Assembly: GCA_000497125.2 (NCBI GenBank)
Contig: CM035321.1
Location: 1,392,001-1,456,000, forward strand
Length of the DNA stretch: 64,000 bases
Direction: 5' to 3'
Origin: Spironucleus salmonicida
Taxonomy: Eukaryota; Fornicata; Diplomonadida; Hexamitidae
Positions 33,483 to 44,502 of this stretch are shown here, one piece after another. The notes under the pieces are model-generated. The model was not told the origin of the DNA. It saw nothing but the letters and a program-made list of their open reading frames with translations, and ran no database searches. The position numbers were made by a program, and so were the translations under genes. How positions within the stretch are numbered: the first letter of the stretch is position 1; each line of letters starts with the position of its first letter.

Positions 33483-34643
33483 ATGACATCCTGGAATGAA
33501 GTTAAGAGTGACGGGCCAGGCCCAGGCGCATATTCGATTGGCTCTACATTATTTAAATCCCCCGCATATTCATTAAAAGGAAGGTATAATAACGATCTTA
33601 AGAATAATAATCCTGGTCCTGGAAATTACAATACTACCAAAAGGTCAGTATCCCCATCATTTTCCCTTTCTGGTAAACATTACAATAATAGTATCAATCA
33701 AAATCCTGGCCCGAATTAATACTTTCCAAAACGTGTTTTTTCTAATATTGCATCAAGTTTAGCAGGACGACCATCCATGAATAATATAAACACAAACCCG
33801 GCTCCGAATGCATATAACACGCAAACCGCTAATAATGGAAAGGGTGCAACTCTAAGCGGAAGATATGATATAAACTCTAGATCAAGATCACCAGGACCGC
33901 AATAGTACTCTCCATAAAGAGTTGGATCTTCACCGTAGTATACAATGAAAGGGAGGCGGGTCGATGATTTAAAGAATACAAATCCTGGGCCTGGGGCATA
34001 TGATGTTGCTCGTAAAATTCCGTTAAACTAAGGAATTTCCTTATCAGGGAGGCCAAAAAGTGATTAATCTGTTGGAGGGCCAGCACCTAATTCATATAAT
34101 GTACAAAATATGAATAAATCTCCATCTTTTACATTAAGTTCTAGATTTGATGTAGCATAAAGATAGAATTCGCCTGGTCCTTCATCTTATTCACCTTAAA
34201 GAGTTGGGTCATCGCCGCAGTATTCATTATCTGGAAGATTTGATGTTAATATGAGAAGTAGGTCACCAGGCCCATAATAATATTCTCCGTAAAGAGTAGG
34301 ATCATCTCCTCAGTATTCAATATCAGGTCGAACTGGTGTAAATAATTTTAATGGCAATCCTGGACCTGGTGCTTATGATGTTTCCAGAAAGGCTTAACAT
34401 GGGCAAACACTATCTAGTAGGCATGATTTATCATAAAAAAATTTAAATCCAGGTCCTGGTGAATATAATATTGATAATATGAGAAGGTCTCCTAGCTTTA
34501 CGTTTAAAGGAAGACACAATATGGATCATTTGAATTAAAATCCTGGTCCAGGGGCTTATAATCCTCATAATCCCTAGGAAAATACATAAGGTTTAAGTCT
34601 AAGCAGTCGTACTAAAATATGTAAATTTACAACTGATAAGTGA
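33483..34643 (+). CDS. SHIPPO-repeat protein
   Basis: 386 residues starting MTSWNEVKSDGPGPGAY. About a dozen SHIPPO units, of two kinds: PGPGAYD/PGPGNYN with LSGR, and a shorter SPGPQQYSPQRVGSSPQY unit repeated several times (33885, 34170, 34260). Expected to bind axonemal or cytoskeletal microtubules as in ODF3/CIMAP proteins. Ends TTDK before AAG-TGA. Same strand as the 31452 gene and close behind it. Confidence 0.9.
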
Positions 34644-34661
34644 ATTAATAAATACTCACAT

Positions 34662-34841
34662 TCAGTAGCTCAACTCGCAAGTTAAATCTTCAATTTCAAT
34701 ATAAAAATCCACAATTTAATTAAAATAAGTAACACATGATACCTCTGCATCATCAAATAATTATTAACATTATGAATTACAACTTTAGATTTTCTCTAAA
34801 TCTATAAACAATGCATTCGTTTGAACTAATGAAGAAGACAT
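34662..34841 (-). CDS. short acidic protein, tentative
   Basis: 59 residues, MSSSLVQTNALFIDLEK at the start, with TAA/TAG Gln and five Cys. An acidic, hydrophobic C-terminal part (FYIEIEDLTCELSY) recalls the small MGxx proteins of this window but lacks their Met-Gly start. Short, so chance cannot be excluded; its stop lies 18 bp from that of the convergent SHIPPO gene, which fits the packing of real genes here. Confidence 0.4.
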
Positions 34842-35253
34842 ACTTTACAAGGTGATAGCTGACTAATTATGCTCATCTGACCTATTTAGAGAAGATTTAT
34901 ATCTTTGCTAGTATTAGGATAGAGTGTTACCCATTTTTTAATATAAAATTAACTTAGTTTAATGAAATAAGTATTAATTTTATTTTTAAAATATGTAAAA
35001 AATTATTGAGTCGCTATATATTGCGATATGCATACGATGATACTTTACAAATTACTCATAACATATATTAAAAATGAAAGATAAATCTGTTTTATCATTG
35101 ATTATAACCATTTGTATAAAATTAACAGTTATCACCAAATTTTAAATTCATACTAATTGAGTTTATTTATATTTTTAAGGTATAATAGATTTAGTGATTT
35201 ACTATCAGCACATACTATTATTATTTAAGTAATAATATTATTATTCCGCAAAA
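34842..35253. other. AT-rich divergent spacer
   Basis: 412 bp, AT-rich, no gene seen. A TTATTATTTAAGTAATAATATTATTATT stretch lies just before the ATG at 35254. Confidence 0.5.
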
Positions 35254-35736
35254 ATGTCATCCTAAATAACACTGCGAGATAAGTATTTTTCGCCTCTAAG
35301 AAAAAGACTAGAGAAGAGCAGACCATCTCCAGGACCAGCAGCATATGATATTTCTTCAAAATCAGATATACGATAGGTCCAAAGATCTGATAGAAATATA
35401 TAAATACACTTAAAAACAACAGAAACTCCAGCTCCGTTTATATCTCACTCTCCACCATCTTCCAGGCCAGCAAATATCACAAAAACAGAGCGATGGTCTC
35501 CAACAAAGTACGATAATGGACCTGGTCCAAATTAATATAAAATATAAACTTAGTTTCTCTCTACAGAAAAGCGTGCAAGAAGTCCAGAGTTCAATGGGTC
35601 GGAGAGATTCTAAAATATGAGACGGGAAAAACGACCTGAGTACTATAATAAAAACTACTCATAGGTACTTCCAAGTATCAGGGGTGTTAAACTTACAAAC
35701 GCAAACAGGGCTACTGACTCGTGGATCGGATGGTGA
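35254..35736 (+). CDS. short SHIPPO-like protein
   Basis: 160 residues, MSSQITLRDKYFSPLRKR at the start, with degenerate SHIPPO cores PSPGPAAYD, TPAPF and NGPGPNQYK, and a very basic body rich in Arg and Ser. Likely a microtubule-associated relative of the larger SHIPPO proteins. Its stop is only 3 bp from the stop of the convergent gene at 35740. Confidence 0.75.
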
Positions 35737-35739
35737 TTT

Positions 35740-35952
35740 TCAATATATTTTCCCATTTATTTTAAATTCTAATTTTGGCGACAACCTAACTTTTTTTTCT
35801 TTAGACTCAACTTCTTTTGCTCCTTAATATTTCGTTAAGCGTTACATCGAGCGGCTTACAATTTCCACCTCTTGTGATGAAAGTGGAGGAAGTCTTTCCA
35901 TACCCACTAGTGTTTTGCTATCAATTTTTCCAAAGGCAGCAGAGCGGTGCAT
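35740..35952 (-). CDS. small basic unknown protein
   Basis: 70 residues, MHRSAAFGKIDSKTLVG at the start, Lys/Arg-rich, ending NGKIY. No family recognised. Convergent with the SHIPPO-like gene with a 3-bp gap. Confidence 0.55.
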
Positions 35953-36261
35953 TTTTTAACTAAATTCTTACTTTTATGTGAAAATGCTTTCTAAACCTGG
36001 CATCACTAGTTATGGGTAACAGGATAAAAGAGATTAATCATGAAGTTAAAATTTTTACTTGCCAAATTAAGATAGGTATTTCTTGTCCTAGTTAAACGCA
36101 AATTTCATAATAGAAGAAGCACTCATTATATTAGACATAAATAGGTAATAAGATAATAATTATATTAGTTTTTGATACAATTAAAAATATATATAATACA
36201 TACATCTAATATATCATAATATAAGAAATGGAAATTGTAAAAGAAACTCACATAATATTTT

Positions 36262-36558
36262 TCATAAGACATCGTCTTCAGTAGTACTGCTACAATCATA
36301 AACAAAATAACTACTATGGTTAATCTCAACATTTTGATCTAAACTATAGTCTTAGGTTATGAATGTATCATCAGAAGTTTCCGTAAATGACTATTTTGTA
36401 GGAATAATCTCAATCGAAATTAAATCTACATAGTCAGTAACTTCTTAATCTAACATTGATGAACATATTTCTGTACTTAGATTAATAAAATAGTTCTAAT
36501 TCATATGTTACATAGGTGAATGTTAATTAATACATTCTTTAGTTTGTGAAGCTCCCAT
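36262..36558 (-). CDS. small MGxx (putative N-myristoylated) protein, family member 1
   Basis: 98 residues. Starts MGASQTKEC, a good N-myristoylation pattern (Gly2, small residue at 5-6), then polar, with SSMLDQEVTDYVDLISIEI and a Ser/Asp/Thr-rich C-terminus (TSDDTF, SSTTEDDVL). The gene at 63127 begins MGAAQTKE and shares SSILDCEISEY, so they are paralogues. Likely peripheral membrane proteins; role unknown. Confidence 0.72.
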
Positions 36559-37098
36559 TTTATTGGTTAAAGAATGTTATATATACTCAGAATATACTCT
36601 ATAATAATATACTAGAGTAATAAAAATATTGCTGTTTTTAAACTTTTACATAGTATACTAAACCCAAAAAATAGTAATAGTTACTAATTGTAAAAATAAA
36701 TTTTTATAAGTATTAGTTTATATTATTTATATTTATAGTTTAGTCTTTATAAATAACTATTATATAATTATTAATAAATTATTTTATTATTTTTACTTAA
36801 TAGAACTTATCTATTATCAATATATCTATCAATTGTATTATATTTTACTCGTAAATAATATTTATCAACACATCAGTTATGTTATCAAGTGACTATAGTG
36901 TTACAAACAATTTTTACTTACCTTATTCTATAATATTTATAAATATAAATAGTATTCATATCTAATTTTTATATTAAAAATTAAGAAGATACACAATTGT
37001 AATTATTGAAAGTTTGTTTCTCATATAGATGTTTAAAGCATGCTATATTATTTTATATCCATGTAGATTAATATAAAATTAGATCATATTCAATAAGA
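36559..37098. other. AT-rich spacer
   Basis: 540 bp of extremely AT-rich DNA, no gene seen. Confidence 0.6.
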
Positions 37099-37506
37099 TC
37101 ACTTAAATTGAGCATAAATTTTCTTCAATTCGCCTCTAATTAATTCTTTCTTTTCCTATCCTTCTTTATCTATTTCATAATAATAACCTGGCATATACGT
37201 TTAAATATGGTTTAATTCTTAGTCATCTTAACGTGATTGTGGTGGACCAAGGTTTTGAATTGATGTTAAAATGACATCATCAGTTATAACATCAGATTTT
37301 AATGGTTATTATAGCCCATTAATATCTTATACATATTTTCTAAGTTCTGATAAAGCAGGAGCTGAAACGTCATAATCCTTATTCTATGATAAAAACTCAT
37401 CTACGCAGCTATAAGGTAAAGGTATTGCCTCAATATACGAGGTTGAGTCTGGAGATGCAGCAAATGACTCTGGAAGTACTGGATAAGGTTAATTTCTGTA
37501 TGCCAT
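37099..37506 (-). CDS. unknown 135-residue protein
   Basis: Starts MAYRNQPYPVLPESFAAS. Contains PAPALSELRKYVQDINGL-type helix (about 55-70) and NLGPPQSRQDDQEL, then a charged C-terminal helix ending KKIYAQFK before AAG-TGA. The NGLQQPLKSDVITDDVILTSIQ stretch gives a globular impression. Follows the Myb-like gene (37552) on the same strand with a 45-bp gap holding TATTATATTATATAATACT. Confidence 0.68.
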
Positions 37507-37551
37507 TGTGAAAAGGAAATATAAGTATTATATAATATAATAGTTATAAAA

Positions 37552-38160
37552 TCATTTCATATTTTTAGAATCGTCAAAACTATAAATAGGATTCAAATAC
37601 CCAGCAAACTATTATGAATAGTTATCTAATAAATTTGCCAGGCCTTTATTTTTATCTTCATCGTCTACAATTATTGGCTTCCCCCAATCGATAGACTAAT
37701 TAACATTATGAGTTTCAATTTTTGGATGTTATTGAATTAGTAAAGGTTACACCGGTTATTAGGTTGGGATATTAATCTATGGAACAAACATAGATATTGG
37801 AGATAAAGATTATTACTGAACTAAATATGGTGATTATTAAAACATCTGGCCCATTGGTTATTTCTTCGAGATTTTTGCCCTAATCTCAGCCAATTCTTTC
37901 TCTAACCTATACTCGATCTACTGCAAATCTTCCATAGTTGGCTCCTTGATTTAAGACTTATCTCTTTTCAATCCTAGCTGGTTTATAACACCCTAAATTT
38001 CAGGAGGGCGTTTGTAGAACTTATTCTTAATTGAAATAGAATTAAGATGTGGTAAAAATTCTTAAGATATCTTTACCCAATTATACTTATACTTGCGAAT
38101 ACCTAGACCCAATAAATGTAATTCTTATTCAGTCCAAACATGATGTGAGGTTTAAGGCAT
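37552..38160 (-). CDS. Myb/SANT-like DNA-binding protein
   Basis: 202 residues. One N-terminal SANT/Myb-type repeat (about 8-52): VWTEQELHLLGLGIRKY, YNWVKISQEFLP, SIKNKFYKRP, with the spaced aromatic residues and the recognition-helix position of Myb proteins. The rest is Gln/Pro-rich (QQPVQPLLIQQ), as in activation domains; Gln is mostly TAA/TAG. Likely a nuclear transcription regulator. Encodes one repeat only, unlike the two-repeat protein at 57295. Confidence 0.72.
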
Positions 38161-38429
38161 TTTTATGATTCCTTTTGAATTTATTTAGTTTATAATATAT
38201 ATTTAATAAATTATAGAAATTTTTTTAATTTATCCAATCTTATAGAATTATTAATAAAAATAAAAATATTTCTTAGATTCTACTTCACTTTTAAGATATA
38301 ATTGTTAATGCTCCATAGTTTCAGAAAATCCTTTTTTATATTTATAATATAGTGTGATTTTTTGAATATACAAATTTCTAAATTAAGTATTCTATTACAA
38401 TTATTATATTAATATAATGAAATATCAAA

Positions 38430-39185
38430 ATGTCAGATTATACAGTGTCCTCGATCCTGTCAAGGCACTACTCAGACTCTATCTAACGCGAGATTTACAA
38501 CTCAGCAAAGACACAACTAGGCTCCCAGCAGATTGAGCTAGCCGTGATGGCCGAAAAATTTACCAAAATTTAGGCCGAAAACGACGTTTTGCGCCAGAAG
38601 ATAGACTTTTTCGAACAGCAGTACACCTGTCAGAATCAGGCGCTATAGCAGGCACTATCAACCCTGAATGTGCAAAAAATGGATCATTTTGCCGAGAAAA
38701 CATCCCTCTAAGACGCATTTGAGGCTGCTCAATCCGAGGCGAAGCAGACGTAAATGAAGCTGTCGCACGCCGAAAAACGTGTCAAGCAGCTTGAAATCGA
38801 CCTCATACGGACCGAGGCAGAGACGATCAAGCGCCTAGACGCAGACTTCAAGCACCAAACGGAGGACGTGAAGCACCAAAACGTCAAGCTGCAGGCCGAA
38901 CTTGCAGTGCTGCACAGCACGCTCAAATCTGCTGGGTCAGCCGCTCCCAAAGCTAGCGCCAAGTTTGCATCGCTCGACGAGTTCGAGGCCGCTAATTTCG
39001 ACACCTTGCGAACCCGCTACCTGAATGGAGACACGCGAGACCGTGTCGCCGGCTTCGACATCCTAGCTGCGCGTAAAAGCGACGAAGGGGAGCTCACCGC
39101 GAACCAGCTGCGGAGGCGCGCCGAGGAGCTGAACAGCAGTACATGGCGGGAGAAAACAAAGCTGGAATGGGCACTTGAGGAGTGA
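38430..39185 (+). CDS. GC-rich coiled-coil protein
   Basis: 251 residues, MSDYTVSSILSRHYSDSI at the start, then a long coiled coil (about 30-160, QKIDFFEQQYTCQNQALQQAL and HAEKRVKQLEIDLIRTEAE). The C-terminal part contains FASLDEFEAANFDTLRTRYLNGDTRDRVAGFD, globular. The first third has scattered TAA/TAG Gln; the rest none. Probably cytoskeletal (the tail recalls coiled-coil axonemal proteins), not assigned. Its stop lies 9 bp from the convergent phosphoribosyltransferase. Confidence 0.75.
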
Positions 39186-39194
39186 AGGTAACTG

Positions 39195-39821
39195 TCACTT
39201 GAAAATCTCGCGCAGAATGCTCTCTCTGAAGCTTTGTGCCTCCAGCGCTGGCGTGCCCTTGTAACTCACGAAGGGCCAGCCGCGTCTGAGGCTCTTGTCG
39301 TCCATGCCGTATCCTACGAGCCACAGGTTCGGGATCTGCTAGATTCCGTAAAAATCAGCAGCTTTGTACTGTTTTGACATCAAAACACACACTTTTGCAG
39401 ATGGAATGAACGTGTGCACGGCCTTAATCGAGTAGCCGGTGTCGATCAGCTCGTCCATAAACAAAACGTGTTCTTTGTCCTGGAATTTTGTAAGAAACTC
39501 AGAGGAAAAATCGATTGGCGTCTGGTTTTAGTTGTGATAAGACGTTACCTTCAAAAAATGTAGAGTGTAATCAAACGTAAGGTACTTTGAAACGTCTGAC
39601 ATGAACTATATGCAGCCTGTTAAAAGGCCTATAATATAAAGAGGGTTTTCGCGCGTCGTTAATGGGCCATAATAGTCATTAAGTTTGCCAGCTACTATTC
39701 TATTTAAAGCGTCAATTTCCTTTTCAGTTATTAAAATGTTAATATCATCCTCAGCATGGTATTTTTCACGAATATCCTTCTCTAATTCGTGCATAGGAGT
39801 ATTTGTGATGTAGCAGGACAT
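39195..39821 (-). CDS. HPRT: hypoxanthine/guanine phosphoribosyltransferase
   Basis: 208 residues, type-I PRTase. PRPP loop: VLFMDELIDTGYS (two acidic residues then IDTG, about 115-128); N-terminal region YIIGLLTGCIQFMSDVSKYL matches the GLLNGxxxFxxDL motif; C-terminal PDLWLVGYG-type motif reads IPNLWLVGYGMDDKSLRRGWPF. It salvages purine bases with PRPP, essential in diplomonads, which lack de novo purine synthesis. The usual V-E-D-I before IDTG is replaced by M-D-E-L. TAA/TAG are Gln. Ends AAG-TGA. Confidence 0.88.
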
Positions 39822-39883
39822 ATAAGGAATGGAAAATGAGATAAATATTACAATAATTAATATAAATTATGATTCAATACATC

Positions 39884-41404
39884 TCACTCAGCAAAAAGAT
39901 CATCTTCTTTGTTTAATAATTATATGATGGCTGCACTAGCTGGAGCTAAGTTTTAAACAAATTCATCATCCTATCTATTGATAATGTATTTTTAAATAGT
40001 ATCTTCCTATAATTGCTTGTTCTTGATCATATTAAGTAACTTACCAATCATCTAGTCAACAACACCTTCTATGGCACTTAAATGAAGAATTACATTCTCA
40101 GAGTTAATAAAGGTAGATGTGTTAAGTTCTGAGACACCTACAATTTAATCACACTTAGCAATTTTAAATACTTGCTCAACCAATTCATACACACTAGACA
40201 TAGAATGAGTAAGTTTCTCATATTTCTATTCGAATATAGTTCCTGATTATTTAACTTATTATAATTAAATTTCTAAAGCAGAAATTTCAGTTTTAAGGCC
40301 AGAGTCAGCTTCTAATTTTTTCTTTTTAGCTTATTTCAAGTCTTCTCTAAGCTTAAATAACTCTTCTTCCTTTTATTCTACCTCTGATCTTAAATCATTT
40401 GCATAATTAAATAAGGAGAAATTCTTCTCCTCATTTTCAAGGAATCTATTTATAATTTATATTACGATTCCTTCAGAAAGCTAAGTTTCCGCTGTTACAT
40501 CACGCAATTCAGAAATATCGTTATAGCAACCGCATTCAATGATTTATCTGAAAGCTTTTTCATAATCAGCCTCAGTATAAGTATCTCCGTCATTTTTATT
40601 GCTTTCTTCAGGAGCCACAGTTCTTAAACCGTTTAAATCAGATAATTGGTGTTTTTATTATTCGGCTTATTATTATTAAACTGCTCTTCTCTTGGCATCT
40701 TTTTCGATAATTTTATTAAGCTCGTTCCAATCGTCTCTGAATTTACTCTCTTCTTTTTTAGCCTACTCTTCTAATTATTAAATCTCGTCTTATAACTATT
40801 CTCTGAGCTAGAATTATTATCTAGCTAAGTCCATTAATTCTGCCATCTTAGATTGCTTTTCTTCCTGTTCGCAAATCAAAGAGGAGTGTGTCTTTTCAAA
40901 TTATAAATGCTCAGTTCTTAAGTGTTAAATAAGTGTGCGGAGATCTCCATTCTACGCTAAAATATCGTTATATTTGGTGGATGTAAGCTCGAGGGCGTTT
41001 TCTAGGAGAGAAATTTTATGCTCGACTGCTTGAGCAGTAGGACGAGCTCTTTCTGCTTCAGCACGTGCCTTCCTAAGCTGTTAAATACTAGTTTCTGCGT
41101 CTTTAATTTTTTTATCAAGTTGAACAATTTAATCCTTCTCTTGTGTTATTTTCGACTCTAATTCTGATTTTTTATCTAATAGTAACTTAGCTGACTTTTC
41201 CTAATCTCTAGCAGCAGCCCCTGCAGCTGTGTGAGTTTAATCGGCAATTCTTTCACGGAGTGCGTCATTCTCACGGCTAAGACGATCAATAATACCAGCT
41301 TAACGACGAAGTTCAGATTTTGAAGCTTCTACTAACTATTTTTTCTTATTTTCTTCAAGTCTATAGCGACGTTATAAGTCTTGGAGGGATTATTGCTGAG
41401 ACAT
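39884..41404 (-). CDS. outer dynein arm docking complex coiled coil (ODAD1/DC2-like)
   Basis: 506 residues, almost all coiled coil. The N-terminus MSQQQSLQDLQRRYRLEENKKK with RRQAGIIDRLSRENDALRERI, and the later KISLLENALELTSTKYNDILAQNGDLRTLIQHLR, follow the CCDC114/CCDC63 (ODAD1, Chlamydomonas DC2) pattern. These proteins fix outer dynein arms to the doublet microtubules. Polyglutamine stretches are written with TAA and TAG, including a run of four TAA in a row near residue 250. Ends GAG-TGA. Confidence 0.8.
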
Positions 41405-41715
41405 TTTTAAAGTGTGGAAATGCGGAAAAATTTGGGACGATAATATATTATTATATCATAATTAGCCTATCAATAATTATTAAAATTATATATATTTTTA
41501 TATATAAAAGTATACAATTATTAAATTTAACATATTATAAATGATTGACTATAACTCAGCATATATTTTATGAAAATACTAATATTTAAATAAAGTTATT
41601 AAATGTTTATCACAAAATGTGGTTTATACGAATATATAAATAAATGCACAATTAGTAATATTATATATAACTAATCAAGTATTTGGATCATACCTTTCAT
41701 CACCATTCCTTTCAA
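41405..41715. other. AT-rich divergent spacer
   Basis: 311 bp, very AT-rich with several TATATATA and ATATATTATA runs; upstream region of the ODAD1-like gene (minus) and the gene at 41716 (plus). An in-frame upstream extension of the latter has no ATG. Confidence 0.5.
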
Positions 41716-42219
41716 ATGCAGATCCCTTATAAGACTAATGGCGATATGATGAAAACACCCACTGATGTTATTAAGACTACTCAAATTATTCTTGAAATGA
41801 CCACTGTTAAGGTTGATATTCTCAAGGCTCTTGGTAACAAGATCACTGCTGTACTTACCACTGAGGCTAATGTTGCTGCTGTTAAGGCTGCTACATCTGT
41901 ACCAGTATATACTGCTGCTACTCTTCCTTTTGCCGTTATAGACCGTAACCAGTTTGTTCGTGAATAAGCACCTGCTGAAACCAAGAAGGCTATCAAGGCT
42001 TAAACTAAGGCTTTTGTCGTTAAGGGTGAAGTTTTCCAAACTTTAACTTTCAAGAATGCTCCTACTCGTGCTGATGTTGGTGATATGTTCAACCTCCTTG
42101 TAGACGGTGCCTCTGGTGTTATCCTCGAGCAAGCTATCGTTGATGGTCCCGACTGCTTCTTCTGCGTTGAGCAAGTTAGAGAAGTCGCATCTGTTTTTGA
42201 AAATGAACGTATGAAGTGA
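41716..42219 (+). CDS. pyruvate-kinase-like C-terminal fragment protein
   Basis: 167 residues starting MQIPYKTNGDMMKTP. Residues about 113-150 (APTRADVGDMFNLLVDGASGVILEQ) match the PTRAEVSDVANAVLDGxDxxML signature of the pyruvate-kinase barrel, but the catalytic N-terminal barrel and the SGET motif are missing (LEQA in place). Codon use is strongly biased (GCT, GTT, AAG, few TAA/TAG), unlike most neighbours and typical of highly expressed genes. So it is likely an expressed, non-catalytic protein derived from pyruvate kinase, perhaps regulatory; a distant relation is also possible. Ends AAG-TGA. Confidence 0.55.
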
Positions 42220-42240
42220 TCATGAATCTATTTTAAATTA

Positions 42241-42945
42241 TCACTTCCCGATTTTTTAATTTAAATCATATATATAACCAACTTATCCGTCAAGCATATT
42301 GTTAAATAACATGGAAGGTATAGAACCGCAAGGGTCGACATGATAAAATGCAGTAACCTTAACACCACCTTCAACCTCTTCATAAATATTCAAACTGAAA
42401 ATCTAAGCTCTAACAACTTTATCGGCAAATTTATCATTAATTTCAACAGATTTTGATGCAACTGCATACTTTTTCTTATCCCCTTCCGAAAAATCTTTTG
42501 TCTGCCTCATAAATAAGAATTCACGTCTAGTAACTAAAGCTGAAGGTGCGTCAAGTACCTAATAGCAGATATTTTAGGATCCATCAATCATTTCACCTTT
42601 AATCATTTTTTAATGATTAAGCTTTTCATCATCATTCAAGAAATAAAGATATCTACATGTTTTACCACTACGTTAATCCTTTGGCATATCAGGTGTTATT
42701 TCATTATAATCATGATCATATGAAAGACATTCTGAAATTTTTGTCTTAACAAGTGCTTGACCCTTAATAGCTTGCATTTTAGATCCAGGAACTGTAGCAT
42801 ACGAAGCATCTATAATATCTTTAATCTTTTTTTCATTTGAAAATTAAAGAGAAGTCATTAGATCAATTGCTTGTTAACATATATTTTATGTTTCCTAGCT
42901 AGCCTTTTCGAATGACGATTAGTTAAGAGTCTATAACTTCTACAT
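42241..42945 (-). CDS. START-domain lipid-binding protein
   Basis: 234 residues. Residues about 25-225 follow the START fold: ICYQVLDAPSALVTRREFLFMRQ (strand pair before the R-D-F-x-x-x-R motif), KKYAVASKSVEIND, VRAQIFSLNIYEEVEGGVKVTAFYHVDPCGSIPSMLFNNML, where the last matches the D-P-x-G-x-I-P-x-x-x-x-N motif of StAR/PC-TP proteins. Such domains carry a lipid between membranes. No membrane anchor or extra domain. Ends AAG-TGA. Confidence 0.85.
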
Positions 42946-43092
42946 GATTGTATGAAAGGAAAGATGAATAATCCCTAAAACATACCAATCTAAAATTTAA
43001 TATTATAAATAATCGAAATATGAAATATACCATATAATTTCTGTCATATAATACTACAATTATTTACTCTTTCCTTTTCCACTTTAAAGCAA

Positions 43093-43251
43093 ATGGCACT
43101 CATGGGAAAGCAAGGAGGTAAAGCTCCTTAAAACAAGGCACCTAAAAAGGAGGCTAAGGTTATGGACGAAGAAGATATTGCGTTCCAGAAGAAAAAATTG
43201 GAAGAGCAAAAAGCTATGAAGGCCATGGCATAAAAACTTACTAAAAAGTGA
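43093..43251 (+). CDS. TMA7: TMA7-like translation machinery-associated protein
   Basis: 52 residues: MALMGKQGGKAPQNKAPKK, then VMDEEDIAFQKKKLEEQKAMK. This matches the small TMA7 (CCDC72) family, with its GGK start, KQPKK-like basic part and MDEEDxAFKxKxxEEQK core. TMA7 associates with ribosomes. The usual GPLATGGIKKSGKK end is replaced by a shorter AQKLTKK. Ends AAG-TGA. Confidence 0.8.
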
Positions 43252-43267
43252 TTTAAATATATTTACA

Positions 43268-43822
43268 TCACACGTCTAATAATTCAGTCCATATTTTTAA
43301 AGCCTATTCCTCAGCTAGCTATGCCACCAAGCAATATTCTTTCATATTCTCCACTAATTATTTAGGAAGCATTTCTAAAAATTTCTTAGACCTATACTCA
43401 AAATATAACTTTTAACTATCCTCAACTTTCTTGATAGCATATATTCTAATAGCTGAAAGATCCTCTTCATCTGCAAATGATATAAATAGAGAACCATCCT
43501 TATTCATAGCGTGAGTTACAGAATAGCCGCTTGCCTAAAATGCACTAGTTGCCTTAATTTTGTTAAAACTAGGAGGCATTGGAGTTATCTTCAGTATATG
43601 GTTAGACAGTAAAGGCTTTTCAAAACTTTTCATCTTGTCATCTTGCAAGTATTTACACTCAGACAAAGCGGTCTAAAGATCACCTGCAGACTGCTAACTG
43701 AATGTAGACAATTTCTTTAGATCTTATATTTTAAAAGACTTAGAATATGCCTAATATTTAGGTATATAGGTCTAGGAAAAAGGCGAGAAAATGATATTCA
43801 CCACTTGCTAAAGCTTGTCCAT
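43268..43822 (-). CDS. unknown 184-residue protein
   Basis: Starts MDKLQQVVNIIFSPFSQTY. The middle reads like an alpha/beta domain (HILKITPMPPSFNKIKATSAFQASGYSVTHAMNKDGSLFISFADEEDLSAIRIYAI), the end is helical. I do not recognise it. Convergent with TMA7, stops 16 bp apart. Confidence 0.68.
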
Positions 43823-43866
43823 TTGAGGAGTGGAAAAAATATTACTATGATTATTATATATAGTTA

Positions 43867-44502
43867 TCACTAAATTAGCTACAAATAGTCATCTATGCAG
43901 AAATCTGCTAAATCGCGTCCCTTTTAACCAATGCACACCACCACTGCCCCAGAGGCTTTAGCCGCCTGGACTCCGACGATCGAATCCTCAAACACGACGC
44001 ATTTCGTTATATCAACATTAAGCTGCTTGGCAGCCTCTAAAAACACGTCTGGGGACGGTTTTCCCTTTCCGACGTCGTCGCAGGAAACGAAAATTTCAGG
44101 CGCCAAATGAGAAATTTCGTGCGTCTTGAAAATGTGAGAATTGAGTTCTGTGGGATTGGCGCTCGCAATCGCGTATTTGCTCCCGCGGACCTGAAGCTTT
44201 TGCATGTACTCTTTAGCGCCTGGAACTAATTTCGACTTTGCGGCAAAGGATTTGTAGACTTCGAAATAGCGGTTTTTGAGGGTAATCGCGTCGGTTTTCG
44301 GTTTATAATAGCTGACGATTTCCTCGCAAATGTGCATGAAAATGTTGCCTTGGATCAGCGGCAAGTAGTGGTCCATGTCGAAATTAAGGCCAAACTCTGC
44401 TTTTATTACATTGTCAGTGTCGAGCCAAATTTAATTTGTGTCCACGAGAGTGCCGTCGAAGTCAAAAATAATCGCTTCGGCTTGATTTATTATTTGCTCC
44501 AT
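43867..44502 (-). CDS. HAD-superfamily phosphatase (second copy)
   Basis: 211 residues from MEQIINQAEAIIFDFDGTLVDTN. Same motif set as the gene at 14604: DFDGTL, ASANP, SCDDVGKGKPSPDVFLEA, VVFEDSIVGVQAA, ending QLIQ before TGA. Much richer in GC than that paralogue and with few TAA/TAG, so the two differ greatly in nucleotides though alike in protein. Probable sugar-phosphate phosphatase or phosphoglucomutase; substrate unknown. Confidence 0.88.
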
